A stretch of 64,000 nucleotides of DNA from Fen-1364 sp049515135 (GCA_049515135.1 JBEKUJ010000010.1:62001-126000); one strand, 5' to 3'. Counted from the stretch's first letter, positions 53,189-63,222 are shown. Program-made: numbers and translations. Notes: generated from the sequence alone by a model not told the origin.

Positions 53189-54887
53189 CGACAATCATCG
53201 CGCTACAGCTAGCGGCAATGGACATGGAGTCCTTTCTCGCCCCATCAGTGAGATCACGGATGAAGAGCTGGCAAAGGCGAGGCAAGATACACAAGAGAGG
53301 CTGCGAGTTCAAGAAACCGCGGGGGCTGAGGCCGCGGCGGCGAGCGAAAAGTTCAAAAGGATCATCGAAGAGATTGAAGGGCTTGACGAGAACCAGTTTG
53401 AGCTTCGGTCGCGGGAAATCGCAAGACGGCATGAGGTCAGCGTTTCACTTCTTCGTAAGTGGTGGCGGCAGCTCCACCAAGTGGAGCGCGAATCCAGGCC
53501 CGGGGGCGGAAAGCGAGTGGAACTGCCGACCGACGATGCGTGGCCCGAGGCGGTCAGCACCTCCGAGCTTCTCTCCGTGATCCTGGCGAAGGTGCGTGAG
53601 TACGTTGTACTGAGTCCTTCGGGGGCTTTGGCCGTGGCCCTCTACACCATGCTCACCTACATCGTGGACGAGCTGGCCATTTGTCCCATGCTGCTCCTAC
53701 AGAGTGCGGTGAAGCGTAGCGGGAAGACGACGCTACTGGGGCTGCTGCTACGGATATGCTATCGAGCCCTGGGCGCGGCGAGCATCTCCCCTGCGGCGCT
53801 CTACCGCGTCGTTGACTGCCTAAGACCCACCCTTCTTCTGGATGAAGTAGACACAACTCTCGCGCAAAAGACGGACACCTCGGAGGCGCTTCGCGGGCTT
53901 CTGAACGCAGGCAACGACAGGACCTCAAGCAGCGTCCTTCGCTGCGTAGGGGAAGAAAAGGAAGTGGTGTCCTACGACGCATTCGGCGCGAAGGTGCTGG
54001 CCGGAATTGGACACATCCCGGACACCATGGAAGATCGCTCGGTCGTTGTTGAGCTTTTGCGGAAGCTTGAAAGCGAGAAAGTAAGACGGTTTTCGGTGCT
54101 GGATGACCAGAGGGAGTTCAAGGAGATCAGGCGCAAGCTTCTTCGCTGGGCAAATGACTATGGAAAGACTATCGGGCGAGCGCGACCGGAGGTGCCGTAT
54201 GGCCTGAACGACCGAGCGGCGGACAACTGGTCGCCTCTCTTGGCGATAGCAGACCTTGCAGGAGCGGAATGGGGGAAGCGCGCGAGGACTGCTTCGGTCG
54301 AGCTTACCCGTAAGGTTGGGGACGACGAGCAGGACATGCGGTTTGAGCTGCTGAAGGACATCAGGGCCATCTTCGAGGAGGAGGGCGGGGAAGCATGCAA
54401 GGCGGTCGCCACCTCCACACTCCTGGGCAAGCTTTGCAAGATGGAAGAAGCCCCCTGGGCCGCCATCAATCGAGGGGAGCGCCTCAATCCAAGAGGGCTG
54501 GCTCGGATGCTCAAACCTTTCGGGATAGTCAGTGCAAACTTGAAGATCAGTCGTGACCCGGTGACGGAGCACGATGTGGTAGCGAAGGGCTATAAGCAAG
54601 AAACATTCGTCGATGCATGGGTGCGATATTTGCCGCTACCCGCTACCTACGAAGGAAAAGTGCCTGAAATTCAAGGGAATCACGAGAAAAGGGGGGTAGC
54701 GGCACAGGTAGCGGTAGCTCGTGGAAATCCGCTACCTAACAGTGAAAAGGGTGGGGTAGCGGATAATTGCCGCTACCGCTACCCAAACGCTACCGAGGGA
54801 GAAGCGAAAAAAGGGCCATTTTCAAGGGAAATCGAGGGTGAAGGGGCCGGAGGTAGCGGGGTAGCGGAAAAAAAGGAGGGTCCGTGA
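53175..54887 (+). CDS. DUF3631 P-loop ATPase (primase/helicase-associated type)
   Basis: 570 residues. A helical N-terminus with a possible HTH (REIARRHEVSVSLLRKWW) leads to an ATPase core with Walker A SAVKRSGKTTLLGLL and Walker B TLLLDEVDT, then ALRGLLNAGNDR and a DUF3631 C-terminal region (LNDRAADNWSPLLAIADLAG). DUF3631 proteins are common on plasmids and mobile elements next to or fused to DNA primases; a replication or DNA-handling role for the ICE fits. The last ~90 codons are low complexity and are dominated by GGTAGCG repeats in the DNA. Confidence 0.85.
   Translation: MAADSDNHRATASGNGHGVLSRPISEITDEELAKARQDTQERLRVQETAGAEAAAASEKFKRIIEEIEGLDENQFELRSREIARRHEVSVSLLRKWWRQLHQVERESRPGGGKRVELPTDDAWPEAVSTSELLSVILAKVREYVVLSPSGALAVALYTMLTYIVDELAICPMLLLQSAVKRSGKTTLLGLLLRICYRALGAASISPAALYRVVDCLRPTLLLDEVDTTLAQKTDTSEALRGLLNAGNDRTSSSVLRCVGEEKEVVSYDAFGAKVLAGIGHIPDTMEDRSVVVELLRKLESEKVRRFSVLDDQREFKEIRRKLLRWANDYGKTIGRARPEVPYGLNDRAADNWSPLLAIADLAGAEWGKRARTASVELTRKVGDDEQDMRFELLKDIRAIFEEEGGEACKAVATSTLLGKLCKMEEAPWAAINRGERLNPRGLARMLKPFGIVSANLKISRDPVTEHDVVAKGYKQETFVDAWVRYLPLPATYEGKVPEIQGNHEKRGVAAQVAVARGNPLPNSEKGGVADNCRYRYPNATEGEAKKGPFSREIEGEGAGGSGVAEKKEGP
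54634..54866. repeat. cluster of eleven GGTAGCG/CGCTACC repeats (possible iterons)
   Basis: Exact 7-mers occur on the plus strand at 54695, 54707, 54755, 54852 and 54860, and inverted at 54634, 54641, 54730, 54771, 54777 and 54788. Several are in tandem or face each other as hairpins. They lie inside the 3' end of the DUF3631 gene in different reading frames, so the protein does not explain them. Possible roles are protein-binding iterons, an origin of replication or a transfer origin. Confidence 0.75.
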
Positions 54888-55073
54888 GTCGCACTGCGAC
54901 CTTTTGGGGTTTTCCGGATGTCTGAGGATGAAAGGAACGGTGGAAGAGAATGCCTACAAAATGCCAATTATGTGCAAAAGGAAAGATAGTTCTATTGTTT
55001 GATGAATTTAGGTCGAAAATGGTTATAACCCTGGCTACCCGGGCAGTCGCTTGAGAAAAGTAGGGATAATGGA

Positions 55074-57542
55074 ATGTTGGAAGGATTCAACAAGAAGAAT
55101 TACAAAGAGTCGAACACGGGGCTTGCGAGGTCCGTGCCCTGGGCGTTCATGGCCGACTGCCACGGCACCTCTGGTGTTGTAATCCAGAAGAGCGGGTGCA
55201 TACAGAAAAGCTACGCCTTTCGCGGGCCGGACCTCGATGCCGCCTCGTCAGCCGCTGTGGCCTCGATCTCGATCCAGCTCAACGACGCGCTGAAACGTTT
55301 CGGGTCCGGCTGGGCCGTGTACACAGAGATCCAAAGCTACATGACCGCTGAGTACCCTGGGGCGAAGTTCACAAACCGCGCTGCCTTCCTCGTGGATGCC
55401 GAGCGCAAAGCAACATACACCGCCTACGGAAAGCATCACGCCAAGAGCTACTACCTTACCTTCGTTTGGGAGCCGCCGGGCGGGGCGATCCGAAAGGCGA
55501 AGGGATTTTTCTACAGAGAAGGAAGCGAAGAAGAGGAAAGCATCGTCGAGGACATCAGAAAGTTCACTGGGGTCTGCGACGACGTGGCGGGGATCCTTTC
55601 GGCGAAGATGGATATCCAGAGCCTGGATGATGAGGAGACCCTCTCGTACTTGCATAGCGCGCTGTCCTTGGAGTGGCACAGAGTGAGAAAGCCCAGTAGA
55701 ACGATGTTCCTGGACCGGCTCCTTGTGGACACAGAGGTGCACACTGGGACGCAGCTACGGATCGGTGAGTACTACTGCCCCATCATCACGATCAACGATT
55801 TCCCCATGGAGACCTATCCAGGAATACTGGATGCCCTGAACAGGGCGGACATAGAGTACCGGTGGGTAAGCAGGTTCATCTGCCTCGACAAGGAAGATGC
55901 ACTAAAGGCCATCGAGAGCTACCAGAAGAAATACTACGGCTCGCGAAGGAATTGGAAGCAGTTTGCAACCGAAGCCATGACCAAGGAAGTCACGGACACG
56001 CGGGTGAACCAGGGAGCGCTTTCAATGGAAGCCGATGCAAACGAGGCGCAGGTGGAATGCACCAACGATGTGGTGGGTTTCGGATACTACACATCGTGCT
56101 TACAGGTGTGGGACACGGATGCCAGGGCTGCCGAGGAGAAGGCAAGCTATGCGCGGAAACTCATCCAAGCAAGCGGCTTTACCTGCATCACGGAGAAGCT
56201 CAATAGCTTTCGCGCCTGGCAGGGCATGATGCCCGGGCACGTGTACGCCAACATCCGCCGTCCGCTAGTGTCGACCGGGAACATGGCGCACGTGGTTCCT
56301 ATCACCGCGGTGTGGACAGGAACGAAGAGCAGCACATTCCTTGAGGAAGTCTCTGGGGTGGATATTCCTCTTCTAACCTGCAGCACCAACTTTTCGACGC
56401 CTTTCTTTCTGAACCTGCACGTCGGGGATGTTGGGCACACATTCGTCGCTGGACCCACGGGGGCAGGCAAGTCGACACTCTTGGGTCTTCTGATGATTCA
56501 ATGGTTGAAATACCCGCGTGCGCGGGTGATTCTCTTCGACAAGGACCGCTCCTCGCGGCAACTCACCTATGCTGTGGGGGGCTCGTACTTCGAGCCTGTG
56601 ACAGAGAGTGTTGAGTTTCAGCCCCTAAGAAAGTTGGAGCGGGAAGAAGACCTCATTTGGGCCTCGGAGTTCATCGATCTGTTGTTGTCGCTTCAAAACA
56701 TCCCCATGGATGCAGAGAAAAGCGCTGCGGTAATCGAAGCGCTCAAGATCATGAGAAGCATCGAGGTCCAGCGCCGAACTCTCTCGAGCTTCCATCAATA
56801 CGTGCAGAATGAAGAAATAAAAGCCGGTGTGCAGCCCTACACCCTTGACGGGCCCTATGGGTCGATTTTCGACGCCAGCGCAAGCTCACTGAAAGATGAC
56901 TTCTGGATCATGATTGAGATGGGGCCGCTTATGCAGCTGGGGGAGAAAGCGATCATGCCAGCGCTCATGTACCTGTTTCATGAGATCGAAGAGTTGTTTG
57001 ACGGCCGGCCGACCCAGCTGGTGCTGGATGAGGCATGGCTTTTTCTGCGCCACCAGTTATTCAAGAAGCAGCAGCAGGAATGGCTCAAGACAACGAGGAA
57101 GAAGAATGTCGCCTGCATCTATGCCACGCAAGAGATCGCGGATGCAGCGAAAAGCGATATCGCCTCAACCATCCTTCAACAGTGCCACACGAAGATCTAC
57201 CTGCCCGACGAAGAGGCAACTGCTCCTGCTTCGCGGGAGATGTACCGCGCATTCGGGCTGTCTGACTCGGAGATCGAGCTTGTCGCTCGAAGCCAGAAGA
57301 AGCGGGACTACTTCTACAAATCATCCCTGGGGACGCGCCTTTTTCGGTTGGACATGGGGCCGATCCAACTTGGCCTCATCACGGGGCAGGACCACGCGTT
57401 TCTGGATGACCTTGCCCAGAAGCACGAGGCGGACATCCTCTACGAGCTGCTTGAGCACAAGAAAGGACCCGATGGGGAGAGCCTGCTGGAGAAGGCCAAC
57501 CGCATCTATCGCGATGAGCTGAGCACTTTGGAGGCTGTATGA
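55074..57542 (+). CDS. trbE: type IV secretion ATPase TrbE/VirB4
   Basis: Motor ATPase of the conjugative secretion channel, acting at the inner membrane. The 822 residues have the CagE/TrbE/VirB N-terminal domain and a C-terminal RecA-like core with Walker A GPTGAGKS at 460-467, VILFDKDRSSRQL, and Walker B LVLDEAWLF at D652-E653, followed by KKNVACIYATQEIAD. The length is normal for the family. It is the first gene of a tight operon; its stop overlaps the next start by four bases. Confidence 0.95.
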   Translation: MLEGFNKKNYKESNTGLARSVPWAFMADCHGTSGVVIQKSGCIQKSYAFRGPDLDAASSAAVASISIQLNDALKRFGSGWAVYTEIQSYMTAEYPGAKFTNRAAFLVDAERKATYTAYGKHHAKSYYLTFVWEPPGGAIRKAKGFFYREGSEEEESIVEDIRKFTGVCDDVAGILSAKMDIQSLDDEETLSYLHSALSLEWHRVRKPSRTMFLDRLLVDTEVHTGTQLRIGEYYCPIITINDFPMETYPGILDALNRADIEYRWVSRFICLDKEDALKAIESYQKKYYGSRRNWKQFATEAMTKEVTDTRVNQGALSMEADANEAQVECTNDVVGFGYYTSCLQVWDTDARAAEEKASYARKLIQASGFTCITEKLNSFRAWQGMMPGHVYANIRRPLVSTGNMAHVVPITAVWTGTKSSTFLEEVSGVDIPLLTCSTNFSTPFFLNLHVGDVGHTFVAGPTGAGKSTLLGLLMIQWLKYPRARVILFDKDRSSRQLTYAVGGSYFEPVTESVEFQPLRKLEREEDLIWASEFIDLLLSLQNIPMDAEKSAAVIEALKIMRSIEVQRRTLSSFHQYVQNEEIKAGVQPYTLDGPYGSIFDASASSLKDDFWIMIEMGPLMQLGEKAIMPALMYLFHEIEELFDGRPTQLVLDEAWLFLRHQLFKKQQQEWLKTTRKKNVACIYATQEIADAAKSDIASTILQQCHTKIYLPDEEATAPASREMYRAFGLSDSEIELVARSQKKRDYFYKSSLGTRLFRLDMGPIQLGLITGQDHAFLDDLAQKHEADILYELLEHKKGPDGESLLEKANRIYRDELSTLEAV

Positions 57543-58348
57543 AGCGAGTAGCCCTTATCGCTGTTCTTCTTACGTTGGGGCTGCCTATGGCAGTGGCAGC
57601 CCAGGATGTGTACTCGCCGCTCATCTACGCGGAGGAAGTCGCGCAGACTTTGAAGATGGTCCAGCAGATCCAGAACCAGCTACAGGAGATCTCCTATATC
57701 TACCAGAGCCTGAAGGACCAGATACAGTCGCTTTCGAACTTGAAAGTGTCCAGCTACAACGACTTCATGGATTTCCTGAATGGCCAGGCAAGCTACATCC
57801 TGACCACGGAAAGCAGGATCAAGTCGCTTCAGATATACGTGGACGGGCAAAGTTACGCCATCGATGACGTGTTGGGCTACACGGATGCCTACAAGCGCAA
57901 GATGGATGCCATCGCAAGCGGAAACGGAACCACCTCCGATGAATATGCCGCGTACGAGCTTTTTGGCATATCAAACGACCTGGTCACGGTAGCGAATCAG
58001 CTCAAGGACCTCACGACAAGCGCAGCGCGAAAGTCAACGGCGCTGGCCGTCGACACTGAAAAACAGGCCAAAGACGACCAGGAGAAGATCGATAACCTGA
58101 TCGAGCAGTCGCAGGGAAACCAGTCGATTGTGGCAGGGCTTCAGACCTCAGCGCTTCTTGAGGGTGAGATCGCTCAGGAGCTTTTGGATTTGAAGCTCCA
58201 GTTGGGATCGTTGGCTACAAACTTTGCAGCCTTCACGACGGATGTGCAGCGAAACGGGGTGCCCGTGGCCCGCTCGCCCCAGGATCGAGAGATAGTCGGC
58301 GAAGAGATCGGCAACCCTTTGAGCGCGGACTTCTTTGACTCGAAGTGA
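57539..58348 (+). CDS. trbJ: TrbJ/VirB5-like pilus-associated protein
   Basis: 269 residues with a Sec signal peptide (VALIAVLLTLGLPMAVAAQ) and a periplasmic helical body that starts EVAQTLKMVQQIQNQLQEI, as in TrbJ. It is thought to be a minor pilus or channel tip component. Heptad-rich helices at 40-75 and 165-200 support a coiled coil. It overlaps trbE by four bases and trbL slightly, so translation is coupled. The C-terminus (SADFFDSK) is ordinary. Confidence 0.82.
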   Translation: MKRVALIAVLLTLGLPMAVAAQDVYSPLIYAEEVAQTLKMVQQIQNQLQEISYIYQSLKDQIQSLSNLKVSSYNDFMDFLNGQASYILTTESRIKSLQIYVDGQSYAIDDVLGYTDAYKRKMDAIASGNGTTSDEYAAYELFGISNDLVTVANQLKDLTTSAARKSTALAVDTEKQAKDDQEKIDNLIEQSQGNQSIVAGLQTSALLEGEIAQELLDLKLQLGSLATNFAAFTTDVQRNGVPVARSPQDREIVGEEIGNPLSADFFDSK

Positions 58349-58359
58349 CGGAAGGGCAA

Positions 58360-59922
58360 ATGAGTAGAAGAGCGCGAATCGCCCTTTGCCTTATAACTTT
58401 TCTCAGCTTTACGCCTGCGCTGTTGCAGGCGGATGACATTACGACGCAGGGATGGATCGACGGGCCGTTCTTCGATCTTCTGGGGAGGTTTGGAGACCTG
58501 TATTCGTCCTACACCGCCACTGCGTACAGCATCGGGCGGATTCTTCTCATAGTGGATCTGGGCCTGATGGCGATCATGTGGGCACTGAACGGCGGGGAGG
58601 TTCAGAAAGAACTCAACAAGCGGCTTCTAACGATCTTTATTATCACAGCGATGATGATCTGGTACCCCAGCATCATGACAGGAGTGATGAAGTTTGCGCA
58701 AAACGTTGGATTGGTGCCTGTGAAATCTGCGCTGAAGGATGCGCAAGCGACGATGCAGTCCAAGGCTGACGCTCTACTTCGCGACTACTACCAGAAAGTC
58801 GCCAAAGGCGACAAGGACGCGAAGGTGCCGAGCAACTACAGGACCCTCGCGGCCAACGCCAAGGCGAATATCGCCTTCACGGGGACCTTCACTTTCAAAG
58901 GCGCCAACGGAAAGCCTATCCAGGCCGAGTTCATACGGCCGGATGGGATCATGAAGTACACGATGATCATTGCCACGCCTCTGTACGCCGCCTCCTTCAA
59001 GGGGAACCTCCTCACCAACGCTGCCCAGGTGCTTCTGTGCGTGATAGCGCTTCTTGCCATGATGATATGCGCGGCAATCGTGGTGCTTCAGTACATCATG
59101 GCCATGGTGGAGTACCAGATCCTCGTAGGGGTGGGGATACTCCTTGTGCCATTTGCTCTCTTTGACAAGACAAGGTTTATCACGGAAAAGTTCGTAGGGG
59201 CGATCTTTGGGCATCTCATAAAGATCGTTCTCATTATTGTGATCATCGGGGTGTTCTCAGGGAGCTTCGTGAGCCTTGCAAAGATGGACTTCACGGGAAG
59301 CCTGGATCAGATCGTGAAGTACGTCTTCACGATGCTCTTGTACGCGATTCTTGCCTCGAGCGTTCCTGCAATCGCCACGGGGATACTCTCAGGATCCCCC
59401 TCGCTTACGGGAGACACAGTGTTGAACACCGCGCGCACAGTGTTGCAGGGGATCCAGACCGCGGGGGTGATTGCGGGAGCAGCGAAGCACTTCACGGGGA
59501 GTGCAATGCAGACAGGCTACCAGGGGCTCTCCCGGGGGATAGGTGCACTTTCTGAAGCTGCAGGGGCTGCAGCGGGGGCGCGGGAGGGCGTGCTAAACGG
59601 CGCCACTCGTGGGGAGGATGGGTACTTCCACAAGGACGAGCAGGCTGCCGGCCAGGCCGGCCGACAGGCGTTTGCGAAGAGCCTCGCGGGCTCGGTCGGA
59701 TCCGCAATCAAGAGTGTCGGACACACGATCTCGCATTCGCTGGGCGCCCCGTCGCATGCGCATAGCCCAAGTGGTCTGGGGGGCGGGAAGAGCAAGCCCC
59801 CTGCTTGGCAGAGTAACCCCCATACCCAAGCTAACCAGCTAAGTAAGACGCCCGGGCTTGTGTCCTACGCGAAATCGCGCGTAGCCAAAGGCGCGGCGAA
59901 GGAAAGAAACAAAAGCGAATAG
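58360..59922 (+). CDS. trbL: TrbL/VirB6-like polytopic inner-membrane protein
   Basis: 520 residues. A signal-like first helix (ALCLITFLSFTPALLQA) is followed by about seven membrane segments between residues 50 and 380, including AAIVVLQYIMAMVEYQILVG and IVLIIVIIGVFSGSFV. The long polar, glycine- and alanine-rich C-terminal tail (about 120 residues) is typical of TrbL. It forms part of the inner-membrane channel. ATG 58360 (GGAAGGG upstream) is preferred to the GTG at 58345. Confidence 0.87.
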   Translation: MSRRARIALCLITFLSFTPALLQADDITTQGWIDGPFFDLLGRFGDLYSSYTATAYSIGRILLIVDLGLMAIMWALNGGEVQKELNKRLLTIFIITAMMIWYPSIMTGVMKFAQNVGLVPVKSALKDAQATMQSKADALLRDYYQKVAKGDKDAKVPSNYRTLAANAKANIAFTGTFTFKGANGKPIQAEFIRPDGIMKYTMIIATPLYAASFKGNLLTNAAQVLLCVIALLAMMICAAIVVLQYIMAMVEYQILVGVGILLVPFALFDKTRFITEKFVGAIFGHLIKIVLIIVIIGVFSGSFVSLAKMDFTGSLDQIVKYVFTMLLYAILASSVPAIATGILSGSPSLTGDTVLNTARTVLQGIQTAGVIAGAAKHFTGSAMQTGYQGLSRGIGALSEAAGAAAGAREGVLNGATRGEDGYFHKDEQAAGQAGRQAFAKSLAGSVGSAIKSVGHTISHSLGAPSHAHSPSGLGGGKSKPPAWQSNPHTQANQLSKTPGLVSYAKSRVAKGAAKERNKSE

Positions 59923-60000
59923 GGGAACTTTAGAAGTGAAAGAGGATGAGATGCAACAAGAATATAAAGCAATTGACAATAAAGAAAAAGAAGGTGCGAG

Positions 60001-60708
60001 ATGGCGAAAATGAGATACAAGGCTTCACTCTCATATCCCAACGAGGGAACCAACGACACGCCCTTTAACCGCAACCTCAAGGAGTTTGACGAGTTTATCG
60101 GGGAGTCCAGAAAGCGCGAGCGATCCTGGCGTAGGGCGACATTTGTGCTTCTTTCGTTCCTGGCCGCCTCAGTCCTGGGGTGGCTCTATGTATCCACTCT
60201 GCCGAGGGCAGTTCCTTACATCATCGAAGTCCAGCCCTGGGGAGAGTCGAAATACGTAGGAAACGTGGGGCAGACGGTATCGGGTGAAATCAGCATCACG
60301 GATGCTTCCTGGAGATATTACCTGCGAAAGTTCATCGAGTACACGCGCCAGATATCCCCAGATCGTGAGGTAACCCTTGCAAACCTAACCGAGGCCTACG
60401 CCATGGTCACGCAAGCAGGTGCAGGTGTGCTTACAAACATGCTTAAGAGCGAAGACGCGTTCTCGAAGATTGGAGGCGCTCACAGGGAGGTACGGCTTGA
60501 GACGCTGATCAAAGTAAGCGCGAAAAGTTGGCAGGCCGACTGGGTGGAGGTCGTTAGCGACGCCTCGGGTGAAGAGAAAAGCTCAGTGAGGAAGCGCGGA
60601 ATCTACACTGTGATGCAGGGCTCTCCCGATGAGAAGCAAATCAAGTCCAACCCGCTCGGGATATTCGTGGACTCCTTTCAGATGCAGGACGTAGAGCAGG
60701 AGAAGTAG
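60001..60708 (+). CDS. trbF: TrbF/VirB8-like inner-membrane protein
   Basis: 235 residues. A short cytoplasmic N-terminus contains NEGTNDTPFNRNLKEFDEF, then one membrane helix (ATFVLLSFLAASVLGWLYV), and a periplasmic VirB8 fold with YLRKFIEYTRQISPDREV and YTVMQGSPDEKQIKSNPLGIF. VirB8-type proteins nucleate the secretion channel. The 78-bp gap from trbL is the largest in the operon. A second ribosome binding site precedes the ATG. Confidence 0.9.
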   Translation: MAKMRYKASLSYPNEGTNDTPFNRNLKEFDEFIGESRKRERSWRRATFVLLSFLAASVLGWLYVSTLPRAVPYIIEVQPWGESKYVGNVGQTVSGEISITDASWRYYLRKFIEYTRQISPDREVTLANLTEAYAMVTQAGAGVLTNMLKSEDAFSKIGGAHREVRLETLIKVSAKSWQADWVEVVSDASGEEKSSVRKRGIYTVMQGSPDEKQIKSNPLGIFVDSFQMQDVEQEK

Positions 60709-60710
60709 TC

Positions 60711-61823
60711 ATGAGGAAGGTTTTTCTGGCAACAGTAAGCACTCTCGCGCTCATTCTGGCGGCCTGCACGACGACGAAGGACCTGGAAAGACATCCAGAC
60801 CTGGTCGCAATCGATGCGCCAAAGGCTCATGAGAAAGGGATCGAGGCGCAACAAAAACCGGGCGGCGGCCTTCAGCAAGGGGAGGGCAAGGCCCCTCTCG
60901 ACGCGGCAGGAGGCGCGGAGGTGCCAAAGCCACCGCGAGCGGAGCCTTCAGAGACCGCTGAGGCGGGATCAACGGGCTCGGCCGTGCCACCAGTGGTGGT
61001 TGAGAAGAAAGTCTTCATCGAGAAGCCAATCTACTATCCCGAAAACGCTGCACCTGATCAAACTAAGCCTGTAGATGCGGTGGCGAACGCGGCATCGAAG
61101 GGCGTCACCAAGCCCAAAGACTACAACGGGGCGATGATGCTCTACGACTATGACCAGACGCTTGTCTACCAAGTGTATGCGATGCCCCTTCGTGTAACGG
61201 ACATCTACCTGGAGCCGGGCGAGAAAGTCATCGAACAGCCGTTTTGCGGGGACACCACACGGTGGACCATCGGAGGGGGAGTCTCGAAGACGGACGGCGT
61301 GGATACTCAGCACCTGTACCTGAAGCCCTCTGAGGAAGGGCTTGAGACTACTCTCATCATAAACACCGACAGAAGGATCTACCACCTCATTATCAAGAGT
61401 TTCAAAGACACTTTCATGCTAGCGGTCATGTGGCGCTATCCAGGAAGAGCTGGAAGCGGCCTACCGCAGAACTTTCTGAAAGACGGCGTGGGCAATAGTG
61501 GGCAGGGCAAGGACCAAACTGAAAGCGGCCAAGCCGCCTTCACTGTGGATCCTGCGCTGATATCGAGTGACTACACGGTGAGTTATCCCAAGGGCAACCC
61601 CCCGCAGTGGCTTCCGACTCTGGTTTTGGACGATGGCGAGAAGACCTACATCGTGCTTCCCGACACGGTGATTCATCACGAGCTACCGGCGGTGTTTGGC
61701 GAGAACGGCGAGCTGGTGAACTTTAGGGTGAAAAACAACCTCGTAGTAATCGACAGGCTGGTGAAGAAGATTCAGCTGAAACTGAGGGACGTGACCATAG
61801 AGATCAAGAAAAAAGGAGCCTGA
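60711..61823 (+). CDS. trbG: TrbG/VirB9-like outer-membrane-complex lipoprotein
   Basis: 370 residues with a lipoprotein signal peptide ending LAAC. A proline- and alanine-rich linker (about residues 25-110) precedes a VirB9/CagX domain: YDYDQTLVYQVYAMPLRVTDI, a central LEPGEKV strand, and IIKSFKDTFMLAVMWRYP. The C-terminal part has PTLVLDDGEKTYIVLP and VIDRLVKKIQL. It forms the periplasmic and outer-membrane ring with TrbI. It starts three bases after trbF, so it is operonic. Confidence 0.92.
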   Translation: MRKVFLATVSTLALILAACTTTKDLERHPDLVAIDAPKAHEKGIEAQQKPGGGLQQGEGKAPLDAAGGAEVPKPPRAEPSETAEAGSTGSAVPPVVVEKKVFIEKPIYYPENAAPDQTKPVDAVANAASKGVTKPKDYNGAMMLYDYDQTLVYQVYAMPLRVTDIYLEPGEKVIEQPFCGDTTRWTIGGGVSKTDGVDTQHLYLKPSEEGLETTLIINTDRRIYHLIIKSFKDTFMLAVMWRYPGRAGSGLPQNFLKDGVGNSGQGKDQTESGQAAFTVDPALISSDYTVSYPKGNPPQWLPTLVLDDGEKTYIVLPDTVIHHELPAVFGENGELVNFRVKNNLVVIDRLVKKIQLKLRDVTIEIKKKGA

Positions 61824-61824
61824 A

Positions 61825-63222
61825 GTGAGCGACCGTATGAAGTGCAAGGACACGGCGTCACAAGCTGCGAGTCCAAAAGCAGCTCCAGAGGCAGTGATTG
61901 GCAAACGATCCAGGGGCGGACATCTCAAAAAGCGGCTCATCATGGCCGTGATTGCCGTAAGCGTCGTCGGGATGCTGGTTTTGAACTTCCTCCCAGGTGA
62001 TCGCAAGAGAAAAAGCGCAAACGAGGGCGATACGGTCTATGCCAACGACACGATGCCGCAGGACGTCAGGGAAATGGCGATGAAGCTGCCTGAGGTGAAA
62101 ATCACCCCCGCGGCGTCAGCCCCACAGCCCGCTTTTGGACGGACCTCTGGGATTAAGGACCCCTTCACCGGATATCCAACGGGGCAGAGCGAGAGATCAC
62201 CCAGCGCGCGAACGACTGGCACAGAAGCCGCAAGCGGCGCTGGTAAGGACTATTCGGGGATGGCTGCAACGGATGCGCGGCTTGAAGAGGAGAGAGCAGC
62301 ACGAAGAGCGCCGATGGAAGTGTCTACGAAGCTGACGGCAGGGCTTATCGTGTCCGCATCGAAACAGACCGCCAGTACGAACGCCCTGGAAGTGCCACAA
62401 ACCCCTGTCGTAGTTGCAAGCGGTCTCACACAATATCCAGTCCAAGGGGCCGTGGTCAGTGGAGTAGTGCCTCAAGTTACCTACACTCCGGGTGAAATCT
62501 ATCGCGACCTGAACGACCAGAAGACGAAACAAGAGTTCTCGGTTTCGAAGGCGGAGTCGGCGGCCTCGAACGTGGCGAAGCCCGCGGATCCCGAGCTACT
62601 GCCCTTTACGATATTTGCCGGAACAATCATTCCTGCTGCCCTGGAGACCGGGATCAACACCGATCTTCCTGGCGACGTACTGGCCACTGTAACTGAGAAT
62701 GTCTACGACTCGGTGAGCGGGAAGAACCTTCTCATCCCTCAGGGATCGAAACTGCTTGCAAAGTACTCAAGCAACATCTCTTTCGGCCAAAACCGTGTGC
62801 AGGTGGCCTGGCAGAGGCTTGTCCGGCCTGACGGCGTGAGCCTCCAGATGGGCAACATGAACGGCGTGGATCCCCAGGGAATGAGCGGCTATGCGGGCTC
62901 CGTAGATGAGCACTGGTGGGAATACGCCAAGGGGATCGGATTGATGCTGCTATTCAGCATCATCGACGGGCAGATCCAGTACTCCATGAAAGAAGCCAAT
63001 ACCCAAGGAGCGACCGACGTGGCCAACTCATTGACTGCCGGGCTCGATCAAGTCGGAAGCCAGTACACCTCGAACGTCATGAACATTCAGCCCACGATCA
63101 CGGTAAAACAAGGCTCGAAGGTCCAAGTGTTCGTGAATGCCGATCTCATCATGCCCCTGGCGAATCAAAAAGCGGTCTCGAAGAAATACACGATTCCAAA
63201 AGAGGAAGGAGGTACACAGTGA
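61825..63222 (+). CDS. trbI: TrbI/VirB10-like channel protein
   Basis: 465 residues. One N-terminal membrane helix (LIMAVIAVSVVGMLVLNFL) is followed by a long flexible region rich in A, P and S, and then the VirB10/TrbI domain with FTIFAGTIIPAALETGINTD, VYDSVSGKNLLIPQGSKLLAKY and RLVRPDGVSLQ. It spans the periplasm and links the ATPase at the inner membrane to the outer ring. The stop overlaps the next gene by four bases. The length is typical. Confidence 0.94.
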   Translation: MSDRMKCKDTASQAASPKAAPEAVIGKRSRGGHLKKRLIMAVIAVSVVGMLVLNFLPGDRKRKSANEGDTVYANDTMPQDVREMAMKLPEVKITPAASAPQPAFGRTSGIKDPFTGYPTGQSERSPSARTTGTEAASGAGKDYSGMAATDARLEEERAARRAPMEVSTKLTAGLIVSASKQTASTNALEVPQTPVVVASGLTQYPVQGAVVSGVVPQVTYTPGEIYRDLNDQKTKQEFSVSKAESAASNVAKPADPELLPFTIFAGTIIPAALETGINTDLPGDVLATVTENVYDSVSGKNLLIPQGSKLLAKYSSNISFGQNRVQVAWQRLVRPDGVSLQMGNMNGVDPQGMSGYAGSVDEHWWEYAKGIGLMLLFSIIDGQIQYSMKEANTQGATDVANSLTAGLDQVGSQYTSNVMNIQPTITVKQGSKVQVFVNADLIMPLANQKAVSKKYTIPKEEGGTQ

